The notes beneath the pieces were generated by a model that was not told the origin of the DNA, ran no database searches, and worked only from the letters and a program-made list of their open reading frames with translations. Made by a program: the position numbers and the translations under genes. From NCBI RefSeq assembly GCF_017834145.1, contig NZ_JAFIDA010000001.1, forward strand, positions 2,976,001 through 3,040,000: a stretch of DNA of 64,000 nucleotides, read 5' to 3'. Positions 47,951 through 56,812 of the stretch are shown here, piece by piece; positions within the stretch are counted from its first letter, which is position 1, and every line of letters begins with the position of its first letter. Source of the DNA: Leucobacter exalbidus (GTDB taxonomy: Bacteria > Actinomycetota > Actinomycetes > Actinomycetales > Microbacteriaceae).

Positions 47951-47952
47951 GG

Positions 47953-48420
47953 TTATCGTGTTCCCCAGTCGTATTTCTGTTTGGTGAGTTGGAGGTAGAG
48001 GAAGCTCTCGGTTGAAGAGACCCCCTCGATTCCGCGGATCTTCTCGTTGAGAAGCTCGATGAGGCCGTCGTCGTCTTCACACACCACTTCGGCAAGGATG
48101 TCAAAGGACCCCGCGCTAAGCACGACGTAACTGATCTCTGGCATCTCCGCGAGGAGGTCTGCAACGATTCGGGTGTCTCCGGAAACGCGGATACCGAGCA
48201 TGGCTTGTCGATTGAAACCGAGCCGCATGGGATCGGTGACAGCGACAATCTGCATGACTCCGGCATCCGTGAGCTTTTGCACACGTTGGCGGACGGCGGC
48301 CTCGCTGAGGCCGACCGCCTTTCCGATTTCTGCGTACGATCGGCGACCATCGCGCTGAAGTTGCTCGATGATGGCCTTCGACGTTTCGTCAAGCGCTGAA
48401 AGCGTGCGTTTGTTGCTCAC
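47953..48420 (-). CDS. Lrp/AsnC family transcriptional regulator
   Basis: A 155-residue regulator: N-terminal winged helix (DETSKAIIEQLQRDGRRSYAEIGKAVGLSEAAVRQRVQKLTDAGVM) and a C-terminal RAM ligand domain (about 75-150). I chose GTG at 48420, giving a family-typical start SNKRTLSALDE; longer in-frame starts exist without good ribosome-binding sites. It is co-directional with the aminotransferase and divergent from the ABC importer 423 bases away, so it may sense a polyamine-derived amino acid and control both. Confidence 0.92.
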   Translation of the reverse strand: MSNKRTLSALDETSKAIIEQLQRDGRRSYAEIGKAVGLSEAAVRQRVQKLTDAGVMQIVAVTDPMRLGFNRQAMLGIRVSGDTRIVADLLAEMPEISYVVLSAGSFDILAEVVCEDDDGLIELLNEKIRGIEGVSSTESFLYLQLTKQKYDWGTR

Positions 48421-48739
48421 GCTACTGATTCTTGCAGTCAAAACCTGAAAAAGCAAAGGAATCCGAAGAATCATTCGGGAATTTAAGCGGATCCCGCCAT
48501 TCTGGCATGAAATAGCGAGCGAATGAGCTGCGAACTCATTGAAACTGTACCAATCGGGCCCTGATCTCAGAAGAGGGCGGCGCCGCAATTTGCTGCGTGT
48601 TTACCTTTTAGGGCGCCCTCGAACGAGAAAAACAGCTTCGGATGCGCTTGTTTTGCCTTGCGTAGGCGGCAGATTTCGTCGTGATGCTACGCGAAAGTAA
48701 CTGTTTCGTGAAGATTCATCGTCTCGCCGCCGATTCGCT

Positions 48740-48796
48740 TTGCAAGAAGTCACACTCTGTGACATATTCGAGGCACGAATCGGCAACGTTGCCGAT
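48740..48796 (+). promoter_or_regulatory. Promoter and palindromic operator of the polyamine importer
   Basis: TTGCAA (48740-48745), 17 bases, CATATT (48763-48768). The expected start point is followed at once by the perfect 18-bp palindrome ATCGGCAACGTTGCCGAT (48779-48796), a position suited to repression. The rest of the 422-base gap 48421-48842, AT-richer than the average, shows no gene. Confidence 0.6.
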
Positions 48797-48842
48797 CGCG
48801 CGAAATGCGGATTTCGCCTGTGAGAACCAAGGGAGATATCTC

Positions 48843-50051
48843 ATGAATCGTCCGCTTCCCGAAGACCCGATCGTGCGCAACATTGTGCAGCTGATCCGTG
48901 GCGCACAGCTCAACCGACGCCAGCTCTTGCGCGGCGTTGCTGCAGCGGGTGCCGGCGCAGGCGCGCTCGGCCTCGCCTCATGTGCTGGGGGAGGAGGTGG
49001 CGGTGGTGGCGACAGCAAAGGGATCGTCTGGGGCAACTGGACCTACTACCTCGACTACGACGCAGACACCGACACGAACCCGACGCTCGAAGCATTCATG
49101 GAGCAGGCCGGCTTCGACGTGCAATACATCGAAGATATCGATGACAACAACACGTTCTACGGCAAGATCAAGGATCAGCTGAAGCTCGGCCAGTTCACCG
49201 GTTACGACACGATCACCCTCACCGACTGGATCAACGCCCGCATTATCGAGGCCAACGAGGTGCAAGAGTTCGATTACGCGAACCTGCCCAACGTGACCAA
49301 GAACCTGGTCGATAGCCAGTGGGATGCGCTCGATGTTGATCCGGGCCGTAAATTCTCTGTGCCGTGGCAGCTGCCGGCTTCGGGATGGGTGTGGAACACC
49401 GAGGCGGTGCCGAAGGGCATCAAAACTCTCGATGACTTCTTGCGCCCCGAGCTCAAGGGCAAGGTGGGCGTGCTCTCTGAGATGCGTGACACCATGGGCA
49501 TGATTCTTTCGGGCCTCGGATACGATCCTGCCGGCCAGTGGGGCGACAAAGAGTTCGACGAGTCGCTCGCGTGGCTCAGCGACGCCATCGACAGTGGCCA
49601 GATCAAGAACATTAAGGGCAACTCGTACACCCAAGATCTGCAGCGCGGCGACACGCTCGCGGCGATGGCGTGGACGGGCGATGTCATCATGCTCAACGTC
49701 GAAAACGACAACCAGTGGACGATGGAGGTGCCCGAGTCTGGCGGCATGATCGCGTCTGACTCGTTCACCGTGCCCAACGGCACCTCGAAGGAAAACAAGG
49801 CCAAGGTTGAGGAGCTCATCAACTACTACTACGACCCCGAAGTGATGGCGCAGGTGGCTGACTATGCCACGTTCGTGCCGCCGGTCAAGGGGACGCAAGA
49901 GGCGATGCAGAAGCTCAATCCCGAGAACGCCGATAACCCGCTGATCTTTCCGAGCGAGAAGGACTGGGAGAACCTGCACTCGTTCCGCACGCTCACCGCG
50001 GCCGAAGACAAGAAATACTCCACCGAATTTCAGAACGTACTGGGGCTATAA
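48843..50051 (+). CDS. potD: Polyamine ABC transporter, substrate-binding lipoprotein
   Basis: A 402-residue PotD-like binding protein. NRRQLLRG, a short hydrophobic run and the lipobox LASC form a lipoprotein signal, possibly Tat type, followed by a glycine linker. NWTYYLDYDADTDTNPTLEAFMEQ and LPASGWVWNTEAVP are in the ligand cleft. AAGGGAG upstream supports ATG 48843; an earlier in-frame start would bury the signal peptide. It is the first gene of a potDABC-like operon; the ATPase gene starts three bases later. Confidence 0.92.
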   Translation: MNRPLPEDPIVRNIVQLIRGAQLNRRQLLRGVAAAGAGAGALGLASCAGGGGGGGGDSKGIVWGNWTYYLDYDADTDTNPTLEAFMEQAGFDVQYIEDIDDNNTFYGKIKDQLKLGQFTGYDTITLTDWINARIIEANEVQEFDYANLPNVTKNLVDSQWDALDVDPGRKFSVPWQLPASGWVWNTEAVPKGIKTLDDFLRPELKGKVGVLSEMRDTMGMILSGLGYDPAGQWGDKEFDESLAWLSDAIDSGQIKNIKGNSYTQDLQRGDTLAAMAWTGDVIMLNVENDNQWTMEVPESGGMIASDSFTVPNGTSKENKAKVEELINYYYDPEVMAQVADYATFVPPVKGTQEAMQKLNPENADNPLIFPSEKDWENLHSFRTLTAAEDKKYSTEFQNVLGL

Positions 50052-50054
50052 GGC

Positions 50055-51236
50055 ATGGCAATCTCAACTTCATTCGCAGAGGCGGGGGCCGACCTTGAAC
50101 TGGTGGGCATTCAGAAACGATTCCCCGGGTTCACGGCGATCGAGCACATCGATCTAACGATCCCCGCCGGATCATTTTTCGCGCTGCTGGGACCCTCGGG
50201 CTGCGGCAAAACGACCACGCTGCGCTTGGTCGCCGGTCTTGAGGATCCCACCGAGGGGCGCATTTTGTTGGGTGGCAAAGACGTCACCTCATTGAAGCCG
50301 CACAAGCGCCCCGTCAACACAGTGTTTCAGTCGTACGCCCTGTTTCCCCACATGTCGATCCTTGAGAACGTCGCGTTTGGGCTGCGCCGTCGCAAGATCG
50401 GTTCACCGGTGGAAAAGGCCCACGAGGCGCTGCGCCTGGTGGAGCTAGATCACCTGGCAGACCGCAAACCGGCGCAGTTGTCGGGCGGCCAGCAGCAGCG
50501 TGTGGCGCTGGCCCGTGCCGTGGTGAACCGGCCAGCGCTGCTGCTGCTCGATGAGCCGCTGGGCGCGCTCGACCTGAAACTGCGTCGTCAGATGCAGCAC
50601 GAGCTGAAGCAAATTCAGCAGGAGGTCGGGCTCACGTTCTTGCACGTCACCCACGATCAAGAAGAAGCAATGACCATGGCCGACACGGTCGCGGTGATGA
50701 ATAAGGGCCGGATCGAGCAGATGGGCGCCCCCGAAGAGCTCTATGAGCTGCCGCGTACCGTGTTCGTGGCAAACTTTCTCGGGCAGTCGAACCTGTTCTC
50801 GGTGACGGTGGCGGGCAGTACCGAGAGCGTCATTCACACCGACCTCAACGGCAACCGTATTTCGTTGCTGCGTTCGCGCAGCCAGCGCGACAGCGGCGAT
50901 ATTACGGTTGGCGTGCGCCCCGAGAAGCTGCGGCTGCACTTCGAGGCACCGCCGGTGGATGCCGGCGTGAACGTGGTGGGCCCTGGCCGCATCACTGATG
51001 TGTCGTTCATTGGCGTGAGCACGCAGTACACCGTCGAAGTTCCTGGGTCGGGGGAGGTACAGGTGTTTGCGCAGAACGTGGATGCCGGGCCTGCCGCGCG
51101 GGCCGGGGATGAGGTGTGGCTGAGCTGGTTGGCAGAGCACACGTTCGGATTGGCTGATGACCGCCTCGATACGGGGGCGCTGACCGCCGACTTCTCGACG
51201 CGGGCGATCGCCGCCCAAGCTGCGCTCGCCGAGTAA
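50055..51236 (+). CDS. potA: Polyamine ABC transporter ATPase
   Basis: A 393-residue ATP-binding subunit. Walker A GPSGCGKTT (about 42-50), Q-loop VFQSYALFPHM, signature LSGGQQQRVALARA, Walker B LLLLDEPLGALD and the H-loop VTHDQEEAM are intact. The C-terminal ~150 residues form the TOBE_2 regulatory domain found in PotA and MalK. It energises import through the two permeases encoded next. Confidence 0.96.
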   Translation: MAISTSFAEAGADLELVGIQKRFPGFTAIEHIDLTIPAGSFFALLGPSGCGKTTTLRLVAGLEDPTEGRILLGGKDVTSLKPHKRPVNTVFQSYALFPHMSILENVAFGLRRRKIGSPVEKAHEALRLVELDHLADRKPAQLSGGQQQRVALARAVVNRPALLLLDEPLGALDLKLRRQMQHELKQIQQEVGLTFLHVTHDQEEAMTMADTVAVMNKGRIEQMGAPEELYELPRTVFVANFLGQSNLFSVTVAGSTESVIHTDLNGNRISLLRSRSQRDSGDITVGVRPEKLRLHFEAPPVDAGVNVVGPGRITDVSFIGVSTQYTVEVPGSGEVQVFAQNVDAGPAARAGDEVWLSWLAEHTFGLADDRLDTGALTADFSTRAIAAQAALAE

Positions 51237-51247
51237 GGGAGACCATC

Positions 51248-52108
51248 ATGGCACTCACCGCTTTCTCTGCGAACACGAAGAGTGTGGATCAGGCCCCCAA
51301 AAAGAAGGGGCTGATCGCACTCGTGCTGCTGGCCCCGGGTATCGCCTACATGCTGCTGTTTTTCGTGGCGCCGTTTATTCAGCTCATTTTGACCTCACTG
51401 CAAGCCCCCGATGCCGGAGGCGGCATCGGACAGTATGTTTCGGCGATGCAATTCTCGAACTACTGGACAGCGATTCAAGAGTATTGGCCGCAAATCACCC
51501 GTTCCTTTATCTATGCGTTGTCGGCGACGCTCATCGGGCTGCTCATCAGCTACCCGCTGGCGTACCTCATCGGTGTGAAGGTTCGGTCGAAGCCGATGCT
51601 GCAGGGCGTGCTGCTGATCTTGGTCATCGCTCCGTTCTTCATCAGCTTCCTGCTGCGCACCCTGGCCTGGAAGTCGCTGCTGCCGAGTGAACTCGTCGGC
51701 ACGCACTTCTCAGTGATTTTGGGTCTGGTGTACAACTTCATTCCGTTCATGGTGCTGCCCATGTATGCGTCGCTGCAGGCACTCGATTTGCGCCTCGTCG
51801 AAGCGGGCAGCGACCTCTACGCGTCACCGCTCACCGTGTTTCGGCGGGTGACGCTGCCGCTGTCGATCCCCGGAGTGGTTTCGGGCACGCTGCTGAGCTT
51901 TATTCCGATGGCGGGCGACTACGTCAGCGCCTCGCGCGAGTTCTTGGGTAGCACCGAGACCACGATGATCGGTAACGTCATCGAATCGAACTTCTTGCAG
52001 ACACAGAACTACCCGATGGCGGCCTCGCTATCGATCGTGCTGATGGTCATCATCTTGATCATCGTCGCGACCTATGTGAAGAAGAGTGGGGCGGAGGATC
52101 TGCTGTGA
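51248..52108 (+). CDS. potB: Polyamine ABC transporter permease PotB-like
   Basis: A 286-residue integral-membrane subunit with six helices. The EAA loop that contacts the ATPase reads EAGSDLYASPLTVFRRVTLPLSIPG (about 190-214). It begins 11 bases after potA and its stop overlaps the start of potC (GTGA). Confidence 0.95.
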   Translation: MALTAFSANTKSVDQAPKKKGLIALVLLAPGIAYMLLFFVAPFIQLILTSLQAPDAGGGIGQYVSAMQFSNYWTAIQEYWPQITRSFIYALSATLIGLLISYPLAYLIGVKVRSKPMLQGVLLILVIAPFFISFLLRTLAWKSLLPSELVGTHFSVILGLVYNFIPFMVLPMYASLQALDLRLVEAGSDLYASPLTVFRRVTLPLSIPGVVSGTLLSFIPMAGDYVSASREFLGSTETTMIGNVIESNFLQTQNYPMAASLSIVLMVIILIIVATYVKKSGAEDLL

Positions 52109-52905
52109 AATCATTCAGTCTCGGTAAAGCATTTGTGCCGGTGGTCAGCGCGATCACGCTGATCTTCCTGCTCACCCCCATCGTGCACGTCATCCTGTTC
52201 TCGTTTAACGACGCTGGCCGCAGCAACATTTTGTGGAAGGGCTTCACGCTCGATAACTGGCAGAATCCGTGTGGCGCACCCCAGGTGTGCACCGCGTTTG
52301 GTAACAGTATTCTCGTGGGCGTGGTCGCGACCGTGGTGGCGACGGTGCTCGGCACCATGATCGCGCTGGCGCTCGTGCGCTACCGCTTCAAGTTTCGCTC
52401 CACGATTAGCCTGTTGCTGTTCACGCCGATGGCCACCCCCGAGGTGGTGCTCGGCGCAGGGCTCGCGGCACAGTTCTTGCTCGCGGGCGTTGAGAAGGGC
52501 ATCGGCACGATCATTCTGGCCCACACCATGTTCTGTATTTCGTACGTGGTGGTGGCGGTGAAGGCGCGCGTGGCCAGCCTGAATCCCGCCATTGAAGAGG
52601 CTGGGCGTGATCTCTATGCGCCGCCCAGCCAGGTGTTTTGGCGCATCACCTTTCCAATGCTGCTGCCCGGCATCATCGGGGCGGCGCTGCTCAGCTTCGC
52701 GCTCTCGTTTGATGACTTCATCATCACGAACTTCAACTCAGGCACGTCAACGACCTTCCCGAAGTTCATTTATGTGTCGGCGCTGAAGGGTGTGCCCGCG
52801 CAAGCCAACGTGCTGGCATCGATCGTGTTTATTAGCGCACTGCTGCTCGTGATCATCGTGCAGGTGCTGAACATTAACAAGCAGAAACGACTCGCTCGAC
52901 AGTAG
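52105..52905 (+). CDS. potC: Polyamine ABC transporter permease PotC-like
   Basis: A 266-residue permease with six helices. Its EAA loop is EEAGRDLYAPPSQVFWRITFPMLLPGI (about 166-192), and FDDFIITNFNSG(T) is typical of PotC. It starts with GTG inside the potB stop. A hairpin (52925) follows, so the operon ends here. Confidence 0.95.
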   Translation: MKSFSLGKAFVPVVSAITLIFLLTPIVHVILFSFNDAGRSNILWKGFTLDNWQNPCGAPQVCTAFGNSILVGVVATVVATVLGTMIALALVRYRFKFRSTISLLLFTPMATPEVVLGAGLAAQFLLAGVEKGIGTIILAHTMFCISYVVVAVKARVASLNPAIEEAGRDLYAPPSQVFWRITFPMLLPGIIGAALLSFALSFDDFIITNFNSGTSTTFPKFIYVSALKGVPAQANVLASIVFISALLLVIIVQVLNINKQKRLARQ

Positions 52906-52924
52906 CAAGCCGGGCGAAGCGAAT

Positions 52925-52957
52925 ACGAGGGGCGGGGATGTATTCCTCGCCCCTCGT
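52925..52957 (+). terminator. Terminator of the polyamine ABC operon
   Basis: ACGAGGGGCG pairs with CGCCCCTCGT around a 13-base loop. Confidence 0.75.
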
Positions 52958-53171
52958 CGTTGTTACTGACGTTTTGGCGAGAATTCTACGGAAACTTGGC
53001 CGGATCCGGCATTCAAAATGAACATCGTTCGATAGCGTGCGTGTCGCTTTGCGTTCGGGCGTGTCTGCGCGACAAGATGAAACCTTGTGCAGGCGTAGTC
53101 GCCCGCATAACTACTGCGCAAAGAGGCGAAGAAGCCTCTGGCGCGATCACGAAGATCGTGAAGGAGAAGTA

Positions 53172-54590
53172 ATGTCGAAAACGGCAGTTAAGGGAGTCGC
53201 CAAGGGGGCGAATCTCAAGCGCAATCTGGGGTTGTGGGCCATCGTCGGCCTGGGCCTGGGATACATGACGCCCACCGTGGTGTTTGACACCTTTGGGATG
53301 GTCGCGCGCGACACCAACAACGTGGTGCCCCTGGCCTACCTCGTAGCCCTCATCGTGATGGTGTTCACCGCGATCAGCTACGGCAAAATGGCGGGCGCAA
53401 TTCCCAGCGCAGGCTCGGCCTACACCTACGTGCGCGAATCCATGCACCCCAACGTCGGGTTCTTGGTCGGCTGGACCTCACTCATCGACTACATGCTGTT
53501 GCCCATGGTGAACTGCCTCATCATTCGCAGCTACCTCGAAGCCATCTTCCCCGGTGTACCCGGCTGGATCTGGGTCGTCGCCTACTGCGTGCTCACCACC
53601 AGCGTGATCTACCTCACGATGCGCGGCACCTCAAACCTCAACGGCATTCTGCTCGTCTTCTCGATCATCGTGATGGCCGTCTTCATCGTGATGGTGTGGG
53701 CACAGCTCGCAGGCGGCGAGGGCGTGGGCTCGGTCGCCGACATGCAGCCGTTCTTCCACGACGGTGTGACCGCGAGCGCCGTGCTCATGGGCGCGACGAT
53801 CGTGTGCTTCTCGTTCATCGGCTTTGACGCCGTCACCATGTACGTCGAAGAGGCACGCAGCCCCAAGCTCGTACCCCGCGCCCTGCTGCTCACGGTGGCA
53901 TTGGGCGGCGCCATCTTCTTGATCGCCGGCTACTTCGCACAGCTGCGCTTCCCCGCATGGGAAGAGTTCGCACCCGGTGGCGACATGCAGTTCATCGAAG
54001 ACTCCACCCTGCCGCTGATGGGCGAGGCCGTGGGTGGCCCCGTGCTGATGGCTGTGCTGACCGCGGCCGGGTTTGCGGCCACCCTCGCGTCGGGCCTCGC
54101 CTCGCACGCCTCGGTATCGCGCATGCTGCTCGTAATGGGCCGCAACAACGTGCTCCCCAAGAAGTACTTCGGCTTCATCAATGCGAAGACGCACACCCCC
54201 ACGTTCAACATCGTGCTCACCGGTGTCGTGTGCATGCTCGCGGTCGCGTTCACCCTCGAAATGATCGCCGCGTTCATTAACTACGGCGCACTCATCGCGT
54301 TCTCGTTCGTGAACATCTCGGTGATCGCGTGGTTTGCGATTCGCAAGGGCCGCCGCAAGACGCCGCGCGACATCTTCAAGTACATTGTGATGCCGCTCAT
54401 CGGCTTCGGCATGACGGTGATCTTGTGGGTCAACCTCCACCTCGACGCCCTCATCGGCGGCGTGGCTTGGACCCTCATCGGGCTGGGCTACCTCTTGTTC
54501 CTCACCAAGGGCTTCAAGAAGAAGGTGGCGTCCTTCGATGAAGATCAGCCCGTCACCGGCTTCAACAAGATTCCGCTCGACGAACAGTAG
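53172..54590 (+). CDS. APC superfamily amino acid/polyamine permease
   Basis: A 472-residue secondary transporter with twelve helices. LGLWAIVGLGLGYMTPTVVFDTFG at the first helix and SFIGFDAVTMYVEEARSP in helix 6 and the following loop fit the APC family, near putrescine importer PuuP and related permeases. GGAGAAG before ATG 53172 fixes the start. The 266-base upstream gap has two small hairpins (53122-53139 and 53144-53158). Neighbours suggest a polyamine or related substrate. Confidence 0.9.
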   Translation: MSKTAVKGVAKGANLKRNLGLWAIVGLGLGYMTPTVVFDTFGMVARDTNNVVPLAYLVALIVMVFTAISYGKMAGAIPSAGSAYTYVRESMHPNVGFLVGWTSLIDYMLLPMVNCLIIRSYLEAIFPGVPGWIWVVAYCVLTTSVIYLTMRGTSNLNGILLVFSIIVMAVFIVMVWAQLAGGEGVGSVADMQPFFHDGVTASAVLMGATIVCFSFIGFDAVTMYVEEARSPKLVPRALLLTVALGGAIFLIAGYFAQLRFPAWEEFAPGGDMQFIEDSTLPLMGEAVGGPVLMAVLTAAGFAATLASGLASHASVSRMLLVMGRNNVLPKKYFGFINAKTHTPTFNIVLTGVVCMLAVAFTLEMIAAFINYGALIAFSFVNISVIAWFAIRKGRRKTPRDIFKYIVMPLIGFGMTVILWVNLHLDALIGGVAWTLIGLGYLLFLTKGFKKKVASFDEDQPVTGFNKIPLDEQ

Positions 54591-55263
54591 AGCCCTCGGT
54601 AACTTCCTTGGACTGATCTGACTCTGCTCCGTCTGACGCCAACGCCTCGCCCGCTTCCGGGCGGGGCGTTGGCGTTTTGCCAGAGCGCCTGAGTGCCGGG
54701 TCAAAGAACGGCAGCGTGAACCCGCACAGCGGCCCGATCAGTAGCGCAAATGCGACGGTGCCCAGACCCACATCGCCGCCGAACACCCAACCCACGGCGA
54801 GCACCGTTACCTCAACCCCAGTACGAGCCAGCCACAGCGGCGTCCAAAAGCGAGCGTGGATGCCGATCATGAGGCCGTCACGCGGGCCGGGGCCCAGATG
54901 CGTACCAATGTAGATACCGCTCGCGACGGCGAGAAGCAGTAGGCCGAAGACAAAGTAGCCAATGCGCACGACGAGTAGCTCGGGAGTCGGCAGCAGCCAT
55001 AGTCCCAGGGAGAGCCCCGGGCCCACGAGCATGATGTTGAGCACGGTCCCGATGCCGGGCCGTTGCCTCAGCGGGATCCAAGCGAGCAGTACCACTAGCC
55101 CGATGAGGTTCGTGAGCAATCCGATGTTCATGCCCGTCACTGACGAGAGGCCCTGGCTGAATACCAGCCACGGGCTCACGCCCAGCTCAGCGCGCATCAT
55201 GAAAGCATCGGCGATGCCATAGAGCAGTAGCCCGGGGACGAGGCGTGAAAGTCGAAGAACCAT
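54562..55263 (-). CDS. yczE: YczE/YyaS/YitT-type membrane protein
   Basis: A 233-residue membrane protein with five or six helices, a DUF161/YitT-like family member. RLVPGLLLYGIADAFMMRAELGVSPWLVFSQGLS at the N-terminus and GPGPRDGLMIGI are typical of YczE. Function is unknown. The last ~50 residues are hydrophilic and overlap the end of the permease gene by 29 bases in the opposite direction. It is divergent from its usual partner, the MocR regulator yczR, 61 bases away. Confidence 0.9.
   Translation of the reverse strand: MVLRLSRLVPGLLLYGIADAFMMRAELGVSPWLVFSQGLSSVTGMNIGLLTNLIGLVVLLAWIPLRQRPGIGTVLNIMLVGPGLSLGLWLLPTPELLVVRIGYFVFGLLLLAVASGIYIGTHLGPGPRDGLMIGIHARFWTPLWLARTGVEVTVLAVGWVFGGDVGLGTVAFALLIGPLCGFTLPFFDPALRRSGKTPTPRPEAGEALASDGAESDQSKEVTEGSTVRRAESC
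54638..54678. terminator. Strong terminator embedded in the 3' end of yczE
   Basis: GCCAACGCC-T-CGCCCG pairs with CGGGCG-G-GGCGTTGGC around CTTC, followed by GTTTTGC. It serves the permease transcript but lies inside the yczE coding region. Confidence 0.85.
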
Positions 55264-55269
55264 GAGAGC

Positions 55270-55323
55270 AGTCCACTGGAAACTGGCCTGTTAAACAAGA
55301 GTCCAATCTGTATACACTGGCCT
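55270..55323. repeat. Repeats between yczE and yczR
   Basis: AGTCCA occurs at 55270-55275 and 55300-55305, and ACTGGCCT at 55282-55289 and 55316-55323, with a shorter ACTGG at 55275-55279. Multiple direct repeats are typical MocR-family binding sites. TATACA at 55311-55316 is a likely -10 element of yczR. Confidence 0.55.
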
Positions 55324-55324
55324 C

Positions 55325-56761
55325 ATGATTGCGCAGCGGATTACCGCTCATCGGTTGCGGCAGCTGCTCGGGGAGTGGCGCGGCGACGGCCATAGCTACC
55401 GTGAGCTCGCCGATTCCATCGAACTACTGACCCGTGATGGCGCCGTGGCCCCCGGCTCCGCGCTGCCTGCAGAGCGCCGTCTCGCCGAAGAGCTCGGAGT
55501 CAGCCGCACCACCGTGGCTGCCGCTTACCAACGGTTGCGTGACGGAGCGATCGCGGTCTCGAGGCAGGGATCCGGCACCGTGGTGCGCGTGCCGCGCACA
55601 GTTGAGATAGCCCACGACGAGGGGATCGGAGCTGGAGCGTTCGATCTGACCCAGGCGACCCCTGCGCCGTGGCAGGGGCTCGCTTCCCTGGGACAGCGAG
55701 CATTCGAAGAACGGCCAGATGCCTTCGAGCTGCCAGGCTACGACACGATCGGAGCATCCGAGCTACGGCGCACCATCGCTGAACGCTACAGCGCGCGCGG
55801 GCTGCCGACCTCGCCTGAACAGATCATGGTGACGCTCGGGGCGCAGCACGCCATTTTCCTTGTCGCACGCACGCTGCTCGCCCGAGGCGACCGTGCGCTT
55901 ATCGAGGCACCGAGCTATCCGCATGCCCGCGGTGCTCTGGCTGCGACCGGTGCCCTGATCGCAGAGCTACCGGTTGAGGTGAGCCAGCGAGACCCAGCCG
56001 CAGCGCTCGAGATCGCGGCGCGCGTGAGCCCTCGGCTGGCTTATCTGATCCCGGATCACCACAACCCCACAGGATCAAGCATGCCCGCGGAATTGCGCGG
56101 GGAACTCATTGCGACACTCACTGCGAGGGGCAGTCACATTCTCGTTGATGAAACAACCGCGGAGCTCACACTGGGGGAGCTGCGCACCGTGCTGCCGTTC
56201 GCGGCTGCGGCTGAACACCCCTACCAACAAGATGCCATCATCACCGTGGGGTCTCTGGGTAAGACAGTGTGGGGTGGGCTTCGCATCGGTTGGATTCGCG
56301 CCGCTCCTGAGCTGATCGATCGCCTTGAAGTCGCGCGGCGGTTGGGTGACCTCGGCACAGGGGTATGGGAGCAGGTGATTGCCACCTACGCACTCGAGTC
56401 CTACGACGAGATTCTGGCCGACCGGTGTCGCGAACTGACGCCGCGGCACCGGCTGTTGATTTCGCGACTCGCGGCCGAGCTTCCCGGCTGGCGCCCCTCG
56501 GCGGTAGTGGGTGGCGCGTGTACCTGGGTTGATCTCGGCGAGCACCGCAGCACGGCACTGGCGCGCGAGGCTACTCAGGTGGGAGTCCGACTCACTCCGG
56601 GGCCGAGGTTCGGCAGCCCTGGCGTTTTCGAGCGCTTCATCCGCATACCGTTCACCCTGCCACTCGAGCAGATCCCCGAGGTCGTCACTCGCCTTGCCAG
56701 CGCGTGGCAGGTGCGCGGCGGTCCTCCCGCACCGCCGCTACGGGAGGGCGCGGTCCTGTAG
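55325..56761 (+). CDS. yczR: MocR/GabR-type regulator YczR
   Basis: A 478-residue GntR-MocR protein. Residues about 22-85 form a winged helix (GAVAPGSALPAERRLAEELGVSRTTVAAAYQRLRDGAIAV); the remainder is an aminotransferase fold type I domain with LIPDHHNPTGSSMP, DETTAEL and the PLP-lysine region TVGSLGKTVWGGLRIGWI (Lys about 315). PLP is expected as effector, not as catalyst. It is divergent from yczE, the typical genomic pair, and probably controls it. Confidence 0.93.
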   Translation: MIAQRITAHRLRQLLGEWRGDGHSYRELADSIELLTRDGAVAPGSALPAERRLAEELGVSRTTVAAAYQRLRDGAIAVSRQGSGTVVRVPRTVEIAHDEGIGAGAFDLTQATPAPWQGLASLGQRAFEERPDAFELPGYDTIGASELRRTIAERYSARGLPTSPEQIMVTLGAQHAIFLVARTLLARGDRALIEAPSYPHARGALAATGALIAELPVEVSQRDPAAALEIAARVSPRLAYLIPDHHNPTGSSMPAELRGELIATLTARGSHILVDETTAELTLGELRTVLPFAAAAEHPYQQDAIITVGSLGKTVWGGLRIGWIRAAPELIDRLEVARRLGDLGTGVWEQVIATYALESYDEILADRCRELTPRHRLLISRLAAELPGWRPSAVVGGACTWVDLGEHRSTALAREATQVGVRLTPGPRFGSPGVFERFIRIPFTLPLEQIPEVVTRLASAWQVRGGPPAPPLREGAVL

Positions 56762-56812
56762 CTGTGGCTTCGGGCGCCCAAGGAGTGCTGCACGCGGTAG
56801 AATCGTGTAATC

